DNA of 64,000 nt from Synergistaceae bacterium (GTDB taxonomy: Bacteria; Synergistota; Synergistia; Synergistales; Aminobacteriaceae), in assembly GCA_017439345.1 (NCBI GenBank), contig JAFSJJ010000035.1:1-64000 (forward strand), in the 5' to 3' direction. Each line of letters opens with the position of its first letter. Position 1 is the stretch's first letter. The notes below the pieces were generated by a model. That model had not been told where the DNA came from and made no database searches. It saw only the letters and a list, made by a program, of their open reading frames with translations. Positions 26,355 to 34,809 of this stretch are shown here, piece after piece. The position numbers and the translations under genes are program-made.

Positions 26355-27301
26355 TTAATTTTTTAGCTGCATACCTAAACGGGATAAAATTTCTTCACCG
26401 AGTGTTTCATAATCTCTTGTAACTTTATCAAGGGGCGAGCCTTTAGCTTGAGTCTTTGCTGAATGCTTTACTGCGTTTAAGACTACAGGACCTTTAACTA
26501 TTCTGTCAGGAGCAAAAACGGTTGAATTATGCCTCACAAAATGGAAAATGTTATAGCCTAATGCTTTCATTTTATCCTCGTATTCTTGATGTGCTTTGAT
26601 TATACCATCGCGTCCCCTTTGCAGCTCCACCATCACAGGAACTACTCCAAGCATTTCTATTGAGGCTGATTCGTATCCCAAATCAGGACGTACCATTAAA
26701 AACTTTCTATAATCATCGAAAAACGAATGCACGTTATCTTGAAGATTATCTATTCCAAGCAAAGATAAATAATCCAGACGAGCAGGCACTAAATAATAAT
26801 CGCTCGCTATTGCTGCATTACGAACCAGGGCATTAAAATTCGGCGAACAGTCTATTAATACAATGTCATACTCGCCAGCCAGCTTCTCTAATCCCGAACG
26901 CAAATAGTTATACATTCTAAGTGAATTGCTTGCTAACTGCGAACTGTTTGACGCTGTACACTTCCCGGAGAGCTTCATATCCATATCAGAAAGCCCTAAA
27001 TGAGAACATATTAAATCGAGTTTTGCACAAGGCTTATATTTCAACGGAACTACAAGCGAAGACAGAGAGACTTCACCCTTCTCATCAATCAGGCTGTCAA
27101 AATAATTTTCAGAGTCTTTGTGTATTCATATTTCTTGTGCCACTGATCATGAGTCATAAAACTGAACGTTAAATGCGTCTGAGGGTCTAAATCTACAAGA
27201 AGCACCCTAAGTCCGCGCAATGCTGCATATGCTCCGAGATTGGCTGTAAGTGTTGTTTTTCCGACTCCGCCTTTATAATTGATTCTTGATACTACTTTCA
27301 T
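26355..27301 (-). pseudogene. ParA-family ATPase, frameshifted
   Basis: The N-terminal part (27089-27301) has the deviant Walker A INYKGGVGKTTLTANLGAYA and LLVDLDPQTHLT. The C-terminal part (26355-27044) has the Walker B-like IVLIDCSPNFNALVRNA and a complete end. They are in different frames. The downstream frame reads KDSENYFDSLIDEKGEVSLS across the gap, and the switch falls near TACACAAAGACT at about 27120, consistent with loss of one base in an A-run. Either a recent mutation or a sequence error in one gene of ~315 codons. No ParB partner is adjacent. A perfect palindrome TTTGTATACAAA (27302-27313) lies between the ribosome site and the ATG. Confidence 0.75.
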
Positions 27302-27313
27302 TTTGTATACAAA
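27302..27313. promoter_or_regulatory. 12-bp perfect palindrome at the ParA-like start
   Basis: TTTGTATACAAA sits immediately before the ATG of the ParA-like gene, between it and its AAGGAAG ribosome site. A dyad this close to a start is a plausible operator or translational control site. No partner copy was noticed elsewhere in the window. Confidence 0.35.
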
Positions 27314-27321
27314 CTTCCTTT

Positions 27322-28134
27322 CTATAAATTATACGGCCATGAAGTTATAAATATCTTCGAGTACGGCAATCTCGAATTCAAGTACTCAAATATTTCATTT
27401 CCAAACGCAAACACTATGAAGCACCCTATCGACAAGAACGGAACTAACGGCAACGTCTCGCCCCTGCCCCAGTGAAGTCTGCCGATTAACATTAAAGCTA
27501 TTGCCCAGAATCCTCCGGCCATGATGCCAAGATAGAAAGCTAATAGAGTGAACCTGAAGCCTAAGACAGCCCCTGCTCCTGCCATGAAGACAGCATCGCC
27601 CCAGCCCATGCCCCCGCGTGAGAGAATTATTATCACAGCAAAGATTCCCCAGCCCGTCAATGCCCCTGTGAAGCCATCAAGAACTGCAAAGCGTCCCCCG
27701 ACAATGCGAATTAATAAAGCTATAACACCCGGAGCTAATGCAAGAACGTCAAAGACATCACCGGACTCAAAGTCAGTCAGAGAATTAACGATGAGTCCGC
27801 AAGTCCCGACTAAACATAATAACCCTGACCATGTGAGTCCACGCTTATACATGATTAACACAAACGCAAGACATGTGATTAACTCAACGAGAAAATATCT
27901 CACTGAAAATCTTTTGCCGCAATGTCTGCATTTACCCTTCTGAATAATATATGAGAATAACGGAATTAATTCACTCACTCCCAAGACATGGCCGCATGAT
28001 TCACAGATTGAACGTTCACTGCCCCACCATGAGCGATTCTGAATGCTGCGGTGTGCTACGACATTCAAGAACGACCCTAAACACGCGCCTAGAATCCCGG
28101 AATTCACGAGAATGAAAATTTTTTCTATCTCCAT
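27322..28134 (-). CDS. Prepilin peptidase (type 4 leader peptidase, A24 family)
   Basis: An inner-membrane aspartyl protease that cleaves, and in many cases N-methylates, type IV prepilins and type II pseudopilins. The 270-residue protein has the zinc-binding pair CESCGH/CRHCG in the N-terminal cytoplasmic domain and the two catalytic aspartates in SLTDFESGDVFD and GGMGWGDAVF, with about eight hydrophobic segments. No pilin genes are in the window. It overlaps the upstream zinc-ribbon gene by 10 bases. Confidence 0.93.
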   Translation of the reverse strand: MEIEKIFILVNSGILGACLGSFLNVVAHRSIQNRSWWGSERSICESCGHVLGVSELIPLFSYIIQKGKCRHCGKRFSVRYFLVELITCLAFVLIMYKRGLTWSGLLCLVGTCGLIVNSLTDFESGDVFDVLALAPGVIALLIRIVGGRFAVLDGFTGALTGWGIFAVIIILSRGGMGWGDAVFMAGAGAVLGFRFTLLAFYLGIMAGGFWAIALMLIGRLHWGRGETLPLVPFLSIGCFIVFAFGNEIFEYLNSRLPYSKIFITSWPYNL

Positions 28135-28517
28135 CTCGGCTTCCTCTGGTAAATTTCTCCGCCGTACATTGTGCGTTTACTCTTCATCTTCATTTTGTGA
28201 AGCTCATCTCCGAACTTCTGAGCCATTGACTGACGCGTTGAAGTCAAGCCTCCGACACTGCTATTCTTCTTCATGTATAGTTCTATATCTCTGTCAAGCC
28301 AGCCCATCTCTAAAAGCTCCTGAATGTCTCTTGGGTCAGCTCCTATTAAGTCAGCAAGCTGCATCATATCAAATTTTTCGTCTGAATTATCTCTCAAGTA
28401 ATCATGTGCATGTGTGTAAACGTCTTCGAGTCTCCGAAAGCATGTTATACACACGTTCAAGCCTTCTGAGTTAAAGGCACGTCCGCAAAGTTTGCAGGAT
28501 TTAAGCATTAAATTCAC
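28125..28517 (-). CDS. YvyF-like zinc-ribbon/HTH protein (paralogue A)
   Basis: A 130-residue protein with an N-terminal CKLCGRAFNSEGLNVCITCF zinc ribbon, then a helical region (LADLIGADPRDIQELLEMGW) like a MerR- or YvyF-type helix-turn-helix, and a basic tail (KMKMKSKRTMYGGEIYQRKP). The pattern matches the flagellar-operon protein family TIGR03826. The partner at 28542 has the same architecture and the same -YGGxIYxRK end, so the pair arose by tandem duplication. Possible regulators of motility genes; function unproven. Confidence 0.65.
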   Translation of the reverse strand: MNLMLKSCKLCGRAFNSEGLNVCITCFRRLEDVYTHAHDYLRDNSDEKFDMMQLADLIGADPRDIQELLEMGWLDRDIELYMKKNSSVGGLTSTRQSMAQKFGDELHKMKMKSKRTMYGGEIYQRKPRWR

Positions 28518-28541
28518 TACCTCTCTTTATATTTATTAATA

Positions 28542-28901
28542 TCATTTGCGCTTATATATTTTCCCGCCGTAGCTTGAGACTTGTTTATGTCTGTCCAGCT
28601 TCTTTATTTCTTCATTGAGTTTGATTGCCAGCTCCTGACGCGGTGAGAGTCCCTTGCCGTAAGTCTGAATGTCGCGCTCGATATAACCGAACTTGATCAG
28701 CTCGCGAATATCTGCAGGAGTTACCCCCAGCATATCAGCAAGGTAATCTATATCAAAGTTTATTTCCGTGTCATTCTTTATGAATTCATGCAGCTTGTTA
28801 TATAACTTCTCGATCCTTTGGTAACACTCAAAGCAAAGCTCTCTGTGATTCGATTCAGTATCGAAGACTTTACCGCAGGACTTGCACGCCGCTAATGACA
28901 T
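28542..28901 (-). CDS. YvyF-like zinc-ribbon/HTH protein (paralogue B)
   Basis: A 119-residue paralogue of the downstream gene: CKSCGKVFDTESNHRELCFE, a helix-turn-helix-like LADMLGVTPADIREL and the end SSYGGKIYKRK. ATG 28901 (MSLAACKSCGK) is chosen because GGGAG precedes it and it matches the paralogue; the open frame continues upstream without a better start. First gene of the operon leading to the prepilin peptidase. Confidence 0.65.
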   Translation of the reverse strand: MSLAACKSCGKVFDTESNHRELCFECYQRIEKLYNKLHEFIKNDTEINFDIDYLADMLGVTPADIRELIKFGYIERDIQTYGKGLSPRQELAIKLNEEIKKLDRHKQVSSYGGKIYKRK

Positions 28902-29226
28902 TGTTAAATCACTCCCTGAAAAAATATAAATAATTTTACATGAAAGCACGCGATTTATTTAATATGTCGTCATAAAGTTAATGACTCGTTAATGAAGTCT
29001 TCTTGTGTCAGAGACTCTGTGCTTGAGCGTAGACTCTGATGATGACTCGTTAATGAATTTTTCCAGCGCGTTAGTCTTTGTGATTAGTGAATGAGTTAAT
29101 GCTTCGTGTATTAGTAATTGTATTAGTAACTCGTGAAAAGTTTCGTGACTCATTAAATGCTTCGTGTTACGTGTTAATATTATCATAAAATTTTTATCGT
29201 TCACATTTAAGTTAGGAGAATTTATC
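28902..29226. other. Divergent intergenic region
   Basis: About 325 bases between divergent operons. It holds four GACTC words between 28983 and 29048, a run of short direct repeats (ACTCGTTAATGA-like) and one member of a dispersed repeat (29107-29148). A minus-strand open frame across it has no ribosome site or protein-like composition. The expected promoters are not clear. Confidence 0.5.
29107..29148 (+). repeat. Dispersed intergenic repeat, copy 1
   Basis: TGTATTAGTAATTGTATTAG, then TAACTCGTGAAAAGTTTCGTGA. It resembles the minus strand of 48065-48121 in the same order: a doubled TGTATTAGTAA unit followed by CGTGAAAAGTTT(T)CGTGA. It also contains an internal tandem of GTATTAGTAA. Confidence 0.5.
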
Positions 29227-30108
29227 ACGCTGAAAATATTTATTGCGTTCTTGAGAATGCTCCCTCATGGCTTGGCCGTCAGGTTCGGGGGACTCTTGGG
29301 AAGGCTGTTACATTTGGTACTCTGGAAGAAGGTCGACATGTGCGAGTCTCGCTGCGTTCAGGCTCTGGGAGTCGGCGTTACGATTGCAAGAGATATAATC
29401 AGAGAGTCATTTATTAATCTAGGAATGTTCGCGGTTGAGTTCATTAGATTCCCTGTGAGTAAGAAGCATGTTCGTGAACTTGCAGAATTTCCTGACTCGA
29501 GTAAAGCACTCTTCACCGAAGCACTGTCACGAAATCACGGAGCTATATTACTCGTTGCACATATTGCTAACTGGGAGCTTGCCGCAATGCGCGTTATCAG
29601 TGAAGGCTTCCCCCTGCATGTCGTCTATACGCCTCAGAGAAATAATAACGGAGCTGATGACTTAATCGAGAATATAAGAATCAATGATATTGGAATGCAG
29701 TTAATCAGTTCTGACTCTAAGAATTTACGCGAAATATTCAGAGTCCTCAAATCAGGTGAAACTGTTGTAATCATGCAAGACTTAGATGCCCGCAAAGATG
29801 GAGTCATCACAAAATTTCTTGGCCTCGATGCAAGCACCCATGACGGAATAATAAAGCTCTATAACAAATTCAAATGCCCTGTTATCCCTGTTAAAGTGAC
29901 TCGAGACTCGAATAACCCGACTCATCATAGAGTTATATTCACGGAAATTTTAAGCGATAAACTTGACAAGAACGGCAAAAGTTTTGGCGAAGATATTAAT
30001 GCTTCACTTGAGATGTGTAATCATGTTATGGAAGACTGGATAAAGGAGGCTCCAGGACAATGGATGTGGCTTCTAGATCGATGGGGATACACTCAGAAGA
30101 AGATATAA
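29227..30108 (+). CDS. Lipid A-type lysophospholipid acyltransferase (LpxL/HtrB family)
   Basis: Inner-membrane acyltransferase adding a late acyl chain to lipid A or a related lipid, implying LPS. Motifs: LVAHIANWELAAM (equivalent of the HxxNWE/HxxxxE active site), YTPQRNNNGADDLIENIRIN and VVIMQDLDARKDGVITKFLG. The frame is open from GTG 29164, but a good AGGAG (29214-29218) points to codon 29227, which is ACG, followed by LKIFIAFLRMLPHGLAVRFG, a normal LpxL N-terminus. The start may be a rare ACG or a mutated ATG. Its end overlaps the next gene by 49 bases. Confidence 0.85.
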   Translation, partial: TLKIFIAFLRMLPHGLAVRFGGLLGRLLHLVLWKKVDMCESRCVQALGVGVTIARDIIRESFINLGMFAVEFIRFPVSKKHVRELAEFPDSSKALFTEALSRNHGAILLVAHIANWELAAMRVISEGFPLHVVYTPQRNNNGADDLIENIRINDIGMQLISSDSKNLREIFRVLKSGETVVIMQDLDARKDGVITKFLGLDASTHDGIIKLYNKFKCPVIPVKVTRDSNNPTHHRVIFTEILSDKLDKNGKSFGEDINASLEMCNHVMEDWIKEAPGQWMWLLDRWGYTQKKI

Positions 30109-30557
30109 TTCTCGCACTTGATCCCGGACGCGATAAAACGGGCTTTGCATTCGTTGACTCTGACGGGAAATTATTAGCTTCGGGAATATTTGTAAGTTCT
30201 GAACGCGATAACTTTTTCAGGACTCTTGACTCAGATAAAAATTTTTCTGCATGGACTCTTGAAGGCAGCTCGAAAAATATTGCTCACTCTCGAGTCAAAT
30301 TCATTGCACTTGGAAACGGGACGGGCAGCAAAGAATTTCATGATTACGTCAAGAGTATTGCTTGCTGTGATATTATGATTGTCAACGAGAGAAATACAAC
30401 GCTCGAAGCAAGGAGTCTTTACTGGAAAATTCACAAGCCTGGTCTGTTAATGAAGCTGATTCCTGAAGGGCTGCGGGTTCCTGCGAGAATCCTCGATGAC
30501 TTGGCGGCGTGGGCGATTGCGTTACGGGCATTGAGTGTCTTGAGTGAAAAAATATAG
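30060..30557 (+). CDS. RNase H-fold protein, YqgF/RuvC-like
   Basis: A 165-residue protein whose IILALDPGRDKTGFAFVDSD matches the first strand and catalytic Asp of YqgF (Holliday-junction resolvase-like or pre-16S rRNA nuclease) proteins. VNERNTTLEARSLYW supplies a Glu in the usual second position, and RILDDLAAWAIAL the late Asp. It overlaps the acyltransferase gene by 49 bases; ATG 30060 follows AAGGAGG by 11 bases, and ATG 30081 is an alternative start. It may be a divergent relative rather than the main YqgF. Confidence 0.7.
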   Translation: MDVASRSMGIHSEEDIILALDPGRDKTGFAFVDSDGKLLASGIFVSSERDNFFRTLDSDKNFSAWTLEGSSKNIAHSRVKFIALGNGTGSKEFHDYVKSIACCDIMIVNERNTTLEARSLYWKIHKPGLLMKLIPEGLRVPARILDDLAAWAIALRALSVLSEKI

Positions 30558-30577
30558 AGATATAAGCGCGAATAAGC

Positions 30578-30583
30578 TATAAT
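30578..30583 (+). promoter_or_regulatory. Candidate -10 element for cheX
   Basis: TATAAT in the 84-base gap between the YqgF-like gene and cheX. No good -35 hexamer is found at 16-18 bases, so only the -10 is suggested. Confidence 0.3.
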
Positions 30584-30641
30584 ATGACAAACTCAAAAAA
30601 TTCAATTACATAAAATTTACAGGGAGGGAGATTAATTTTAA

Positions 30642-31133
30642 ATGGCCGGTATGGATAAACTTGTCGCTCTCGTGAATAGTTTTGCATCGGCTGTTCTGTC
30701 AGTAGGGCGAGAGGTGGGGCTTAATATCACCCTCAATAAGTCTAAAGTATCTCCGGGGATTAAAGTAGAAAATATCTGCACAGCTGCATTAATCGGCGTT
30801 GTAGGTGTCGGCTCAAGAGGGACAGTTAATATCATGCTCAACAAAGAAGGCTTTGAAAATATTATCTCTGCAATGTCAGGCGGAATGATTAAACCCGTTC
30901 TCGGCGATGATGTATCTATGAGCGTAATAGGAGAGCTTTCTAACATGATCGGAGGCCGTGCCCTCGTCCAAAGCGCATTGGGAACAGTTGACGTAACACC
31001 GCCTCAGTTAATAGTCGGAGAGAATATCAGGAACGTTACAAAAGAAGAAACAGGTATGAGAAGTTTCACCCTGCCGTTCACTCTTGCACCTTCAGGGGGA
31101 ATTTATCTCGTTCTTTCGTTCAAGATTGACTAA
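30642..31133 (+). CDS. cheX: CheX-like chemotaxis phosphatase
   Basis: CheX dephosphorylates CheY-P. The 163-residue sequence has the phosphatase motif E-x2-N in VIGELSNMIGGRALVQ, preceded by the ISAMSGGMIKPVLGDDVSMS region. No other chemotaxis genes are adjacent; stand-alone CheX is common in motile anaerobes. A GGGAGGGAG ribosome site precedes ATG 30642, and a terminator follows. Confidence 0.88.
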   Translation: MAGMDKLVALVNSFASAVLSVGREVGLNITLNKSKVSPGIKVENICTAALIGVVGVGSRGTVNIMLNKEGFENIISAMSGGMIKPVLGDDVSMSVIGELSNMIGGRALVQSALGTVDVTPPQLIVGENIRNVTKEETGMRSFTLPFTLAPSGGIYLVLSFKID

Positions 31134-31171
31134 CCTGTAATGAATTAATTATTAAACGTGATGAAATATTT

Positions 31172-31207
31172 AACGGTTCTGGTCTGAATGGGCCGGAGCC
31201 GTTTTTT
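31172..31207 (+). terminator. Rho-independent terminator after cheX
   Basis: AACGGTTCTGGTC pairs with GGCCGGAGCCGTT (with G-U pairs), followed by TTTTTT. It separates cheX from the patatin gene. Confidence 0.8.
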
Positions 31208-31227
31208 AATAAGGAGCGAAATTTTTT

Positions 31228-33333
31228 ATGACGTTCAGAAAGTTTATATATACGTGTCTTATTGCATGTATGCTGTTCTTGAGTCCGTTAGAGGGTCAGG
31301 CCGGAATAGTGTTAGTCTTATCAGGAGGAGGAACTAAAGGCTTTGCTCATCTTGGAGTCATGGAAGCCCTTGAGGAAAACGGAATCCCAGTCGTCGGCAT
31401 AGTAGGCACCAGCATGGGAGCTTTAATGGGAGCATTGAGGGCGAGCGGATACTCAACAAAGGAAATGCGCAAGATAATCAAGAATTTAGATCTTCCCAGC
31501 CTTTTATCAGAGAATACCGGGCCTATGTTCGTTTTCAGCGGCAATGATCGCAGAGCCAAGACAAGCACCATACCTGCACTGACTTATAAGATCCAGAATA
31601 AGCAGCGCGGGCCTAAGGGAATATTAACAGGCGATAAATTATATATGTACTTCTCTCAGTTAATGCGCCACGTCACGGAGACGGATTTCTATAATCTGCC
31701 TATCCCCTATGCTGCAGTAGCTACTGATGTCAATACCGGTGAAAAAGTTGTCCTGACTGAGGGAAACTTAGCTTCTGCAATGAGAGCTTCTATGTCAATA
31801 CCTGCCCTGTTCGAGCCTTGGACTATTGACGGACATTTATTAATTGACGGCGGAGTTGTCTCGAATTTACCGGTTTATACTGCTCAGGAATTATTTCCGG
31901 ATATTCCGATTGTAGCTGTCGATATTTCAGATCCGTTAAATACTACAAAGAATATGCAGTCATATATGGACGTTATAAGCCAGGCACTTACTATCTTAAT
32001 GCGCAAGACTACGAACGAAGAGGGAGCAGCCGCAGATTTGTTATTGACTCCTGACGTTTCGGGACTCGGAATGCTTGACACAGAAGGCTCTGAGAGAACT
32101 ATAAAACTCGGCTATGATACAGCAATGGCAAAAATTGAAGAGATCAAAGAATTATCAAAGAAAGGCCCGGTACTCTTGAAACCGTTTGAAGATCTCAGGA
32201 AAGGCACCAACATAGTCGGCGATGTCGAAGTTCACGGGTTACCCCCTAAGATGGCAGATTTAGTCCGCAAGAGATCTCTTAAATGGGTAGGCAGACCCGT
32301 AAATGTCAACGAGATCGATAAGGATTTAGAGAGTCTCTCAACGGCTCAGGGAATTGACTTAGCTGATTACCAGTTAGGACGTACGGAATCAGGCGATGTT
32401 CTTGTGAGAATCGATGTCAGGCAGTCGGCAGAACTCAAGGCGGGAATTTCAGGATACTCTACAAACCTGCACTCTAACAGATGGCTTTATCTCAAAGGCG
32501 AATCACGCGGAATATTCAGCGAATATGACTCTCTGCTGGGAGTTGTCAAGATAGGCGATCAATTGGGCTTTGACTTGGAATATCAGACAGCACCTCAGCC
32601 TTTGGACGCATGGAGAGTAACTCTTAGTGCCCAGAACTGGAAGCCTCGAGGGAAATCCGATAAAACAAGGGACTGGGACAGATACGCAGCAGGTATTACG
32701 AGATTATTCACATGGGGATCAGTTAATTTGGGATTCGGCTACGCATATGAACATGTTCACGGCTCTTCACTCTCTGACAAGGACGACACTGACGCAGGGG
32801 GAATTACTTTCCTGGCAGAATACGACACTCTTGATATACCAGGCGACCCGACTAAAGGCTATTCATGGCGTGTTAATGCATGGTGGCCGGACTTTGACGA
32901 GATTAATTACAGGTTAAGCTACTTCAAGCCCCTTGAAGTCTCGAGTCTGTGGCGGATATATTTCCGTGCAGGTTTTGCAGAAGGCGACATGAACAGAAGG
33001 AGTCACGCTGTATATTTGGGAGCTGCTGAAGAACTTTACTCTATTGCATCACGTCCAATCGAAGCCGAACGCATGGGATGGGCTAATATTGCCTTCAGGA
33101 GAATAATTTCACGCAACGCTATGGGAGTCATAGCCGGTGAGATATTCGCAAGCTGGGGTTACGCAATGGACAAGGGCTGGAAAAAGATAGATGCTCCGTG
33201 GGAAGTGGGACTCGCTGTGAACTTTCCGAATAACATAGTAGATTTGAAGCTCGCAGTAATGTACGGCTCTGAAGAGTTCAAAGCAGGATTTTTCTTAGGA
33301 GTACCTATATGGGATCATTATCCGTTACCGTAA
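31228..33333 (+). CDS. Patatin-like phospholipase with Omp85-type barrel (type Vd-like)
   Basis: A 701-residue outer-membrane protein. After a signal peptide (about 1-25) comes a patatin domain with oxyanion motif SGGGTKGFAH, nucleophile GTSMG and the catalytic-dyad Asp in LIDGGVVSN. A POTRA-like segment (about 335-400) and a beta-barrel rich in alternating aromatic residues follow. This is the order found in PlpD-type (type Vd) autotransporters, whose lipase is exported through the fused barrel. It is upstream of proS by 33 bases but has its own AAGGAG site. Confidence 0.85.
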   Translation: MTFRKFIYTCLIACMLFLSPLEGQAGIVLVLSGGGTKGFAHLGVMEALEENGIPVVGIVGTSMGALMGALRASGYSTKEMRKIIKNLDLPSLLSENTGPMFVFSGNDRRAKTSTIPALTYKIQNKQRGPKGILTGDKLYMYFSQLMRHVTETDFYNLPIPYAAVATDVNTGEKVVLTEGNLASAMRASMSIPALFEPWTIDGHLLIDGGVVSNLPVYTAQELFPDIPIVAVDISDPLNTTKNMQSYMDVISQALTILMRKTTNEEGAAADLLLTPDVSGLGMLDTEGSERTIKLGYDTAMAKIEEIKELSKKGPVLLKPFEDLRKGTNIVGDVEVHGLPPKMADLVRKRSLKWVGRPVNVNEIDKDLESLSTAQGIDLADYQLGRTESGDVLVRIDVRQSAELKAGISGYSTNLHSNRWLYLKGESRGIFSEYDSLLGVVKIGDQLGFDLEYQTAPQPLDAWRVTLSAQNWKPRGKSDKTRDWDRYAAGITRLFTWGSVNLGFGYAYEHVHGSSLSDKDDTDAGGITFLAEYDTLDIPGDPTKGYSWRVNAWWPDFDEINYRLSYFKPLEVSSLWRIYFRAGFAEGDMNRRSHAVYLGAAEELYSIASRPIEAERMGWANIAFRRIISRNAMGVIAGEIFASWGYAMDKGWKKIDAPWEVGLAVNFPNNIVDLKLAVMYGSEEFKAGFFLGVPIWDHYPLP

Positions 33334-33366
33334 TATAAAAAATTTCACGAGGAGGAATTATATAAA

Positions 33367-34806
33367 TTGGCAAGAAATATTACACCTAAAGAAGAAAATT
33401 ATTCGCAGTGGTATCTTGACGTTATCAAGGCAGCAGGACTCGCAGATTATGCTCCGGTCAGGGGCTGTATGGTTATCAGGCCTACAGGTTATGCAATATG
33501 GGAGAACATTCAGGCCAAGTTAGACGCAGCATTCAAGAGAACAGGACACGTCAACGCATATTTTCCCCTGTTGATTCCTAATTCATTCTTTCAGAAGGAA
33601 GCTGAACACGTCGAGGGCTTTTCTCCGGAGCTCGCTATGGTGACTCATGCAGGAGGAGAAGAGCTCGAAGAGGCTTTTGCAGTCCGTCCTACATCTGAGA
33701 CGATAATAGGCTACATGTATTCAAAGTGGATTCAGTCATGGCGTGATTTACCTGTGTTAATTAATCAATGGTGCAACGTCATGCGCTGGGAGAAGAGACC
33801 GAGATTATTTTTGCGGACTTCAGAATTTCTCTGGCAGGAAGGACACACCGCTCACGAGACAAAATCAGAAGCCAGAGAAGAGACCCTCAGAATGCTTGAA
33901 GTTTATCGCAGTATAATCGAGAATGAGTTAGCGATTCCAGTTATAGCAGGAGAGAAGACAGCGGGTGAACGCTTCCCAGGAGCAATAGACACTTACACAT
34001 GTGAAGCAATGATGAGCGACACTAAAGCACTTCAGGCAGGGACAAGCCATTTTCTCGGCCAGAACTTCGCAAAGGCTTTCGAGATTCAATACCAGAACAG
34101 AGACGGCGAACTTGCTTACTGCTGGACTACAAGCTGGGGAGTATCGACAAGATTAATAGGCGCGCTGATTATGACTCACTCTGACAATGACGGCTTAATT
34201 ATTCCTCCTAGAATTGCACCGGTTAAGGCTGTCATATTACCCATATCGAAAGATGAGAGCATTGCAGAGAATGAAATATTACCCAAAGCCAAAGAGTTAG
34301 CAGCTAAACTTGATGACGAACTCGGAGGCATGTTCACTCAGGTAGATACGGACTTTCATGCAAGACCGGCTGACAGATTCTTTACGCACTTACAGAAAGG
34401 AGTCCCCTTAAGGCTCGAATTAGGCGAGAAGGATTTAGCAGCAGGAACAGTGAGACTCGTCAGGCGCGATACAGGGGCAAAACTTGACGTTAAGGCTGAG
34501 AACGTTATAGAAACTGTAAAAGATATTCTTTCCGATATTCAGAATAATTTATTTACACGGGCTAAAGACTTCAGGGAAGCTAACACTCACGATGCAAAAG
34601 ATTATGACGAGTTAAAGGCAATTCTTGACGAGAAGGGCGGCTTTGTTCGTGCATACTTTGGGGGGACTCCAGAGGACGAGAAGCGCATTAAAGAAGATAC
34701 CGGCGGAGCTACTCCCAGAGTAATATTACAGGGTGATAATCGCGGCAAGTGCTTTATTACGGGTAAAGACAACGCAAGGCTCACGATATTTGCGAAGGCT
34801 TATTAA
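33367..34806 (+). CDS. proS: Prolyl-tRNA synthetase, archaeal/eukaryal type
   Basis: Charges tRNA-Pro. The 479-residue class II enzyme has motif 2 (VMRWEKRPRLFLRTSEFLWQ), the EGHTAH loop and a C-terminal domain with the end FITGKDNARLTIFAKAY. It lacks the large editing insertion of the classical bacterial ProRS, so it is the shorter archaeal/eukaryal form. The start is TTG 33367, behind AGGAGG at about 11 bases. comB follows after 3 bases. Confidence 0.95.
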   Translation: MARNITPKEENYSQWYLDVIKAAGLADYAPVRGCMVIRPTGYAIWENIQAKLDAAFKRTGHVNAYFPLLIPNSFFQKEAEHVEGFSPELAMVTHAGGEELEEAFAVRPTSETIIGYMYSKWIQSWRDLPVLINQWCNVMRWEKRPRLFLRTSEFLWQEGHTAHETKSEAREETLRMLEVYRSIIENELAIPVIAGEKTAGERFPGAIDTYTCEAMMSDTKALQAGTSHFLGQNFAKAFEIQYQNRDGELAYCWTTSWGVSTRLIGALIMTHSDNDGLIIPPRIAPVKAVILPISKDESIAENEILPKAKELAAKLDDELGGMFTQVDTDFHARPADRFFTHLQKGVPLRLELGEKDLAAGTVRLVRRDTGAKLDVKAENVIETVKDILSDIQNNLFTRAKDFREANTHDAKDYDELKAILDEKGGFVRAYFGGTPEDEKRIKEDTGGATPRVILQGDNRGKCFITGKDNARLTIFAKAY

Positions 34807-34809
34807 TTC

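Noticed and set aside
28989-29228. 79-codon minus-strand open frame in the divergent intergenic region
   Set aside because: No ribosome site, Ser/Thr/His-rich translation made of repeated intergenic words, and it covers the likely promoter region and acyltransferase leader.
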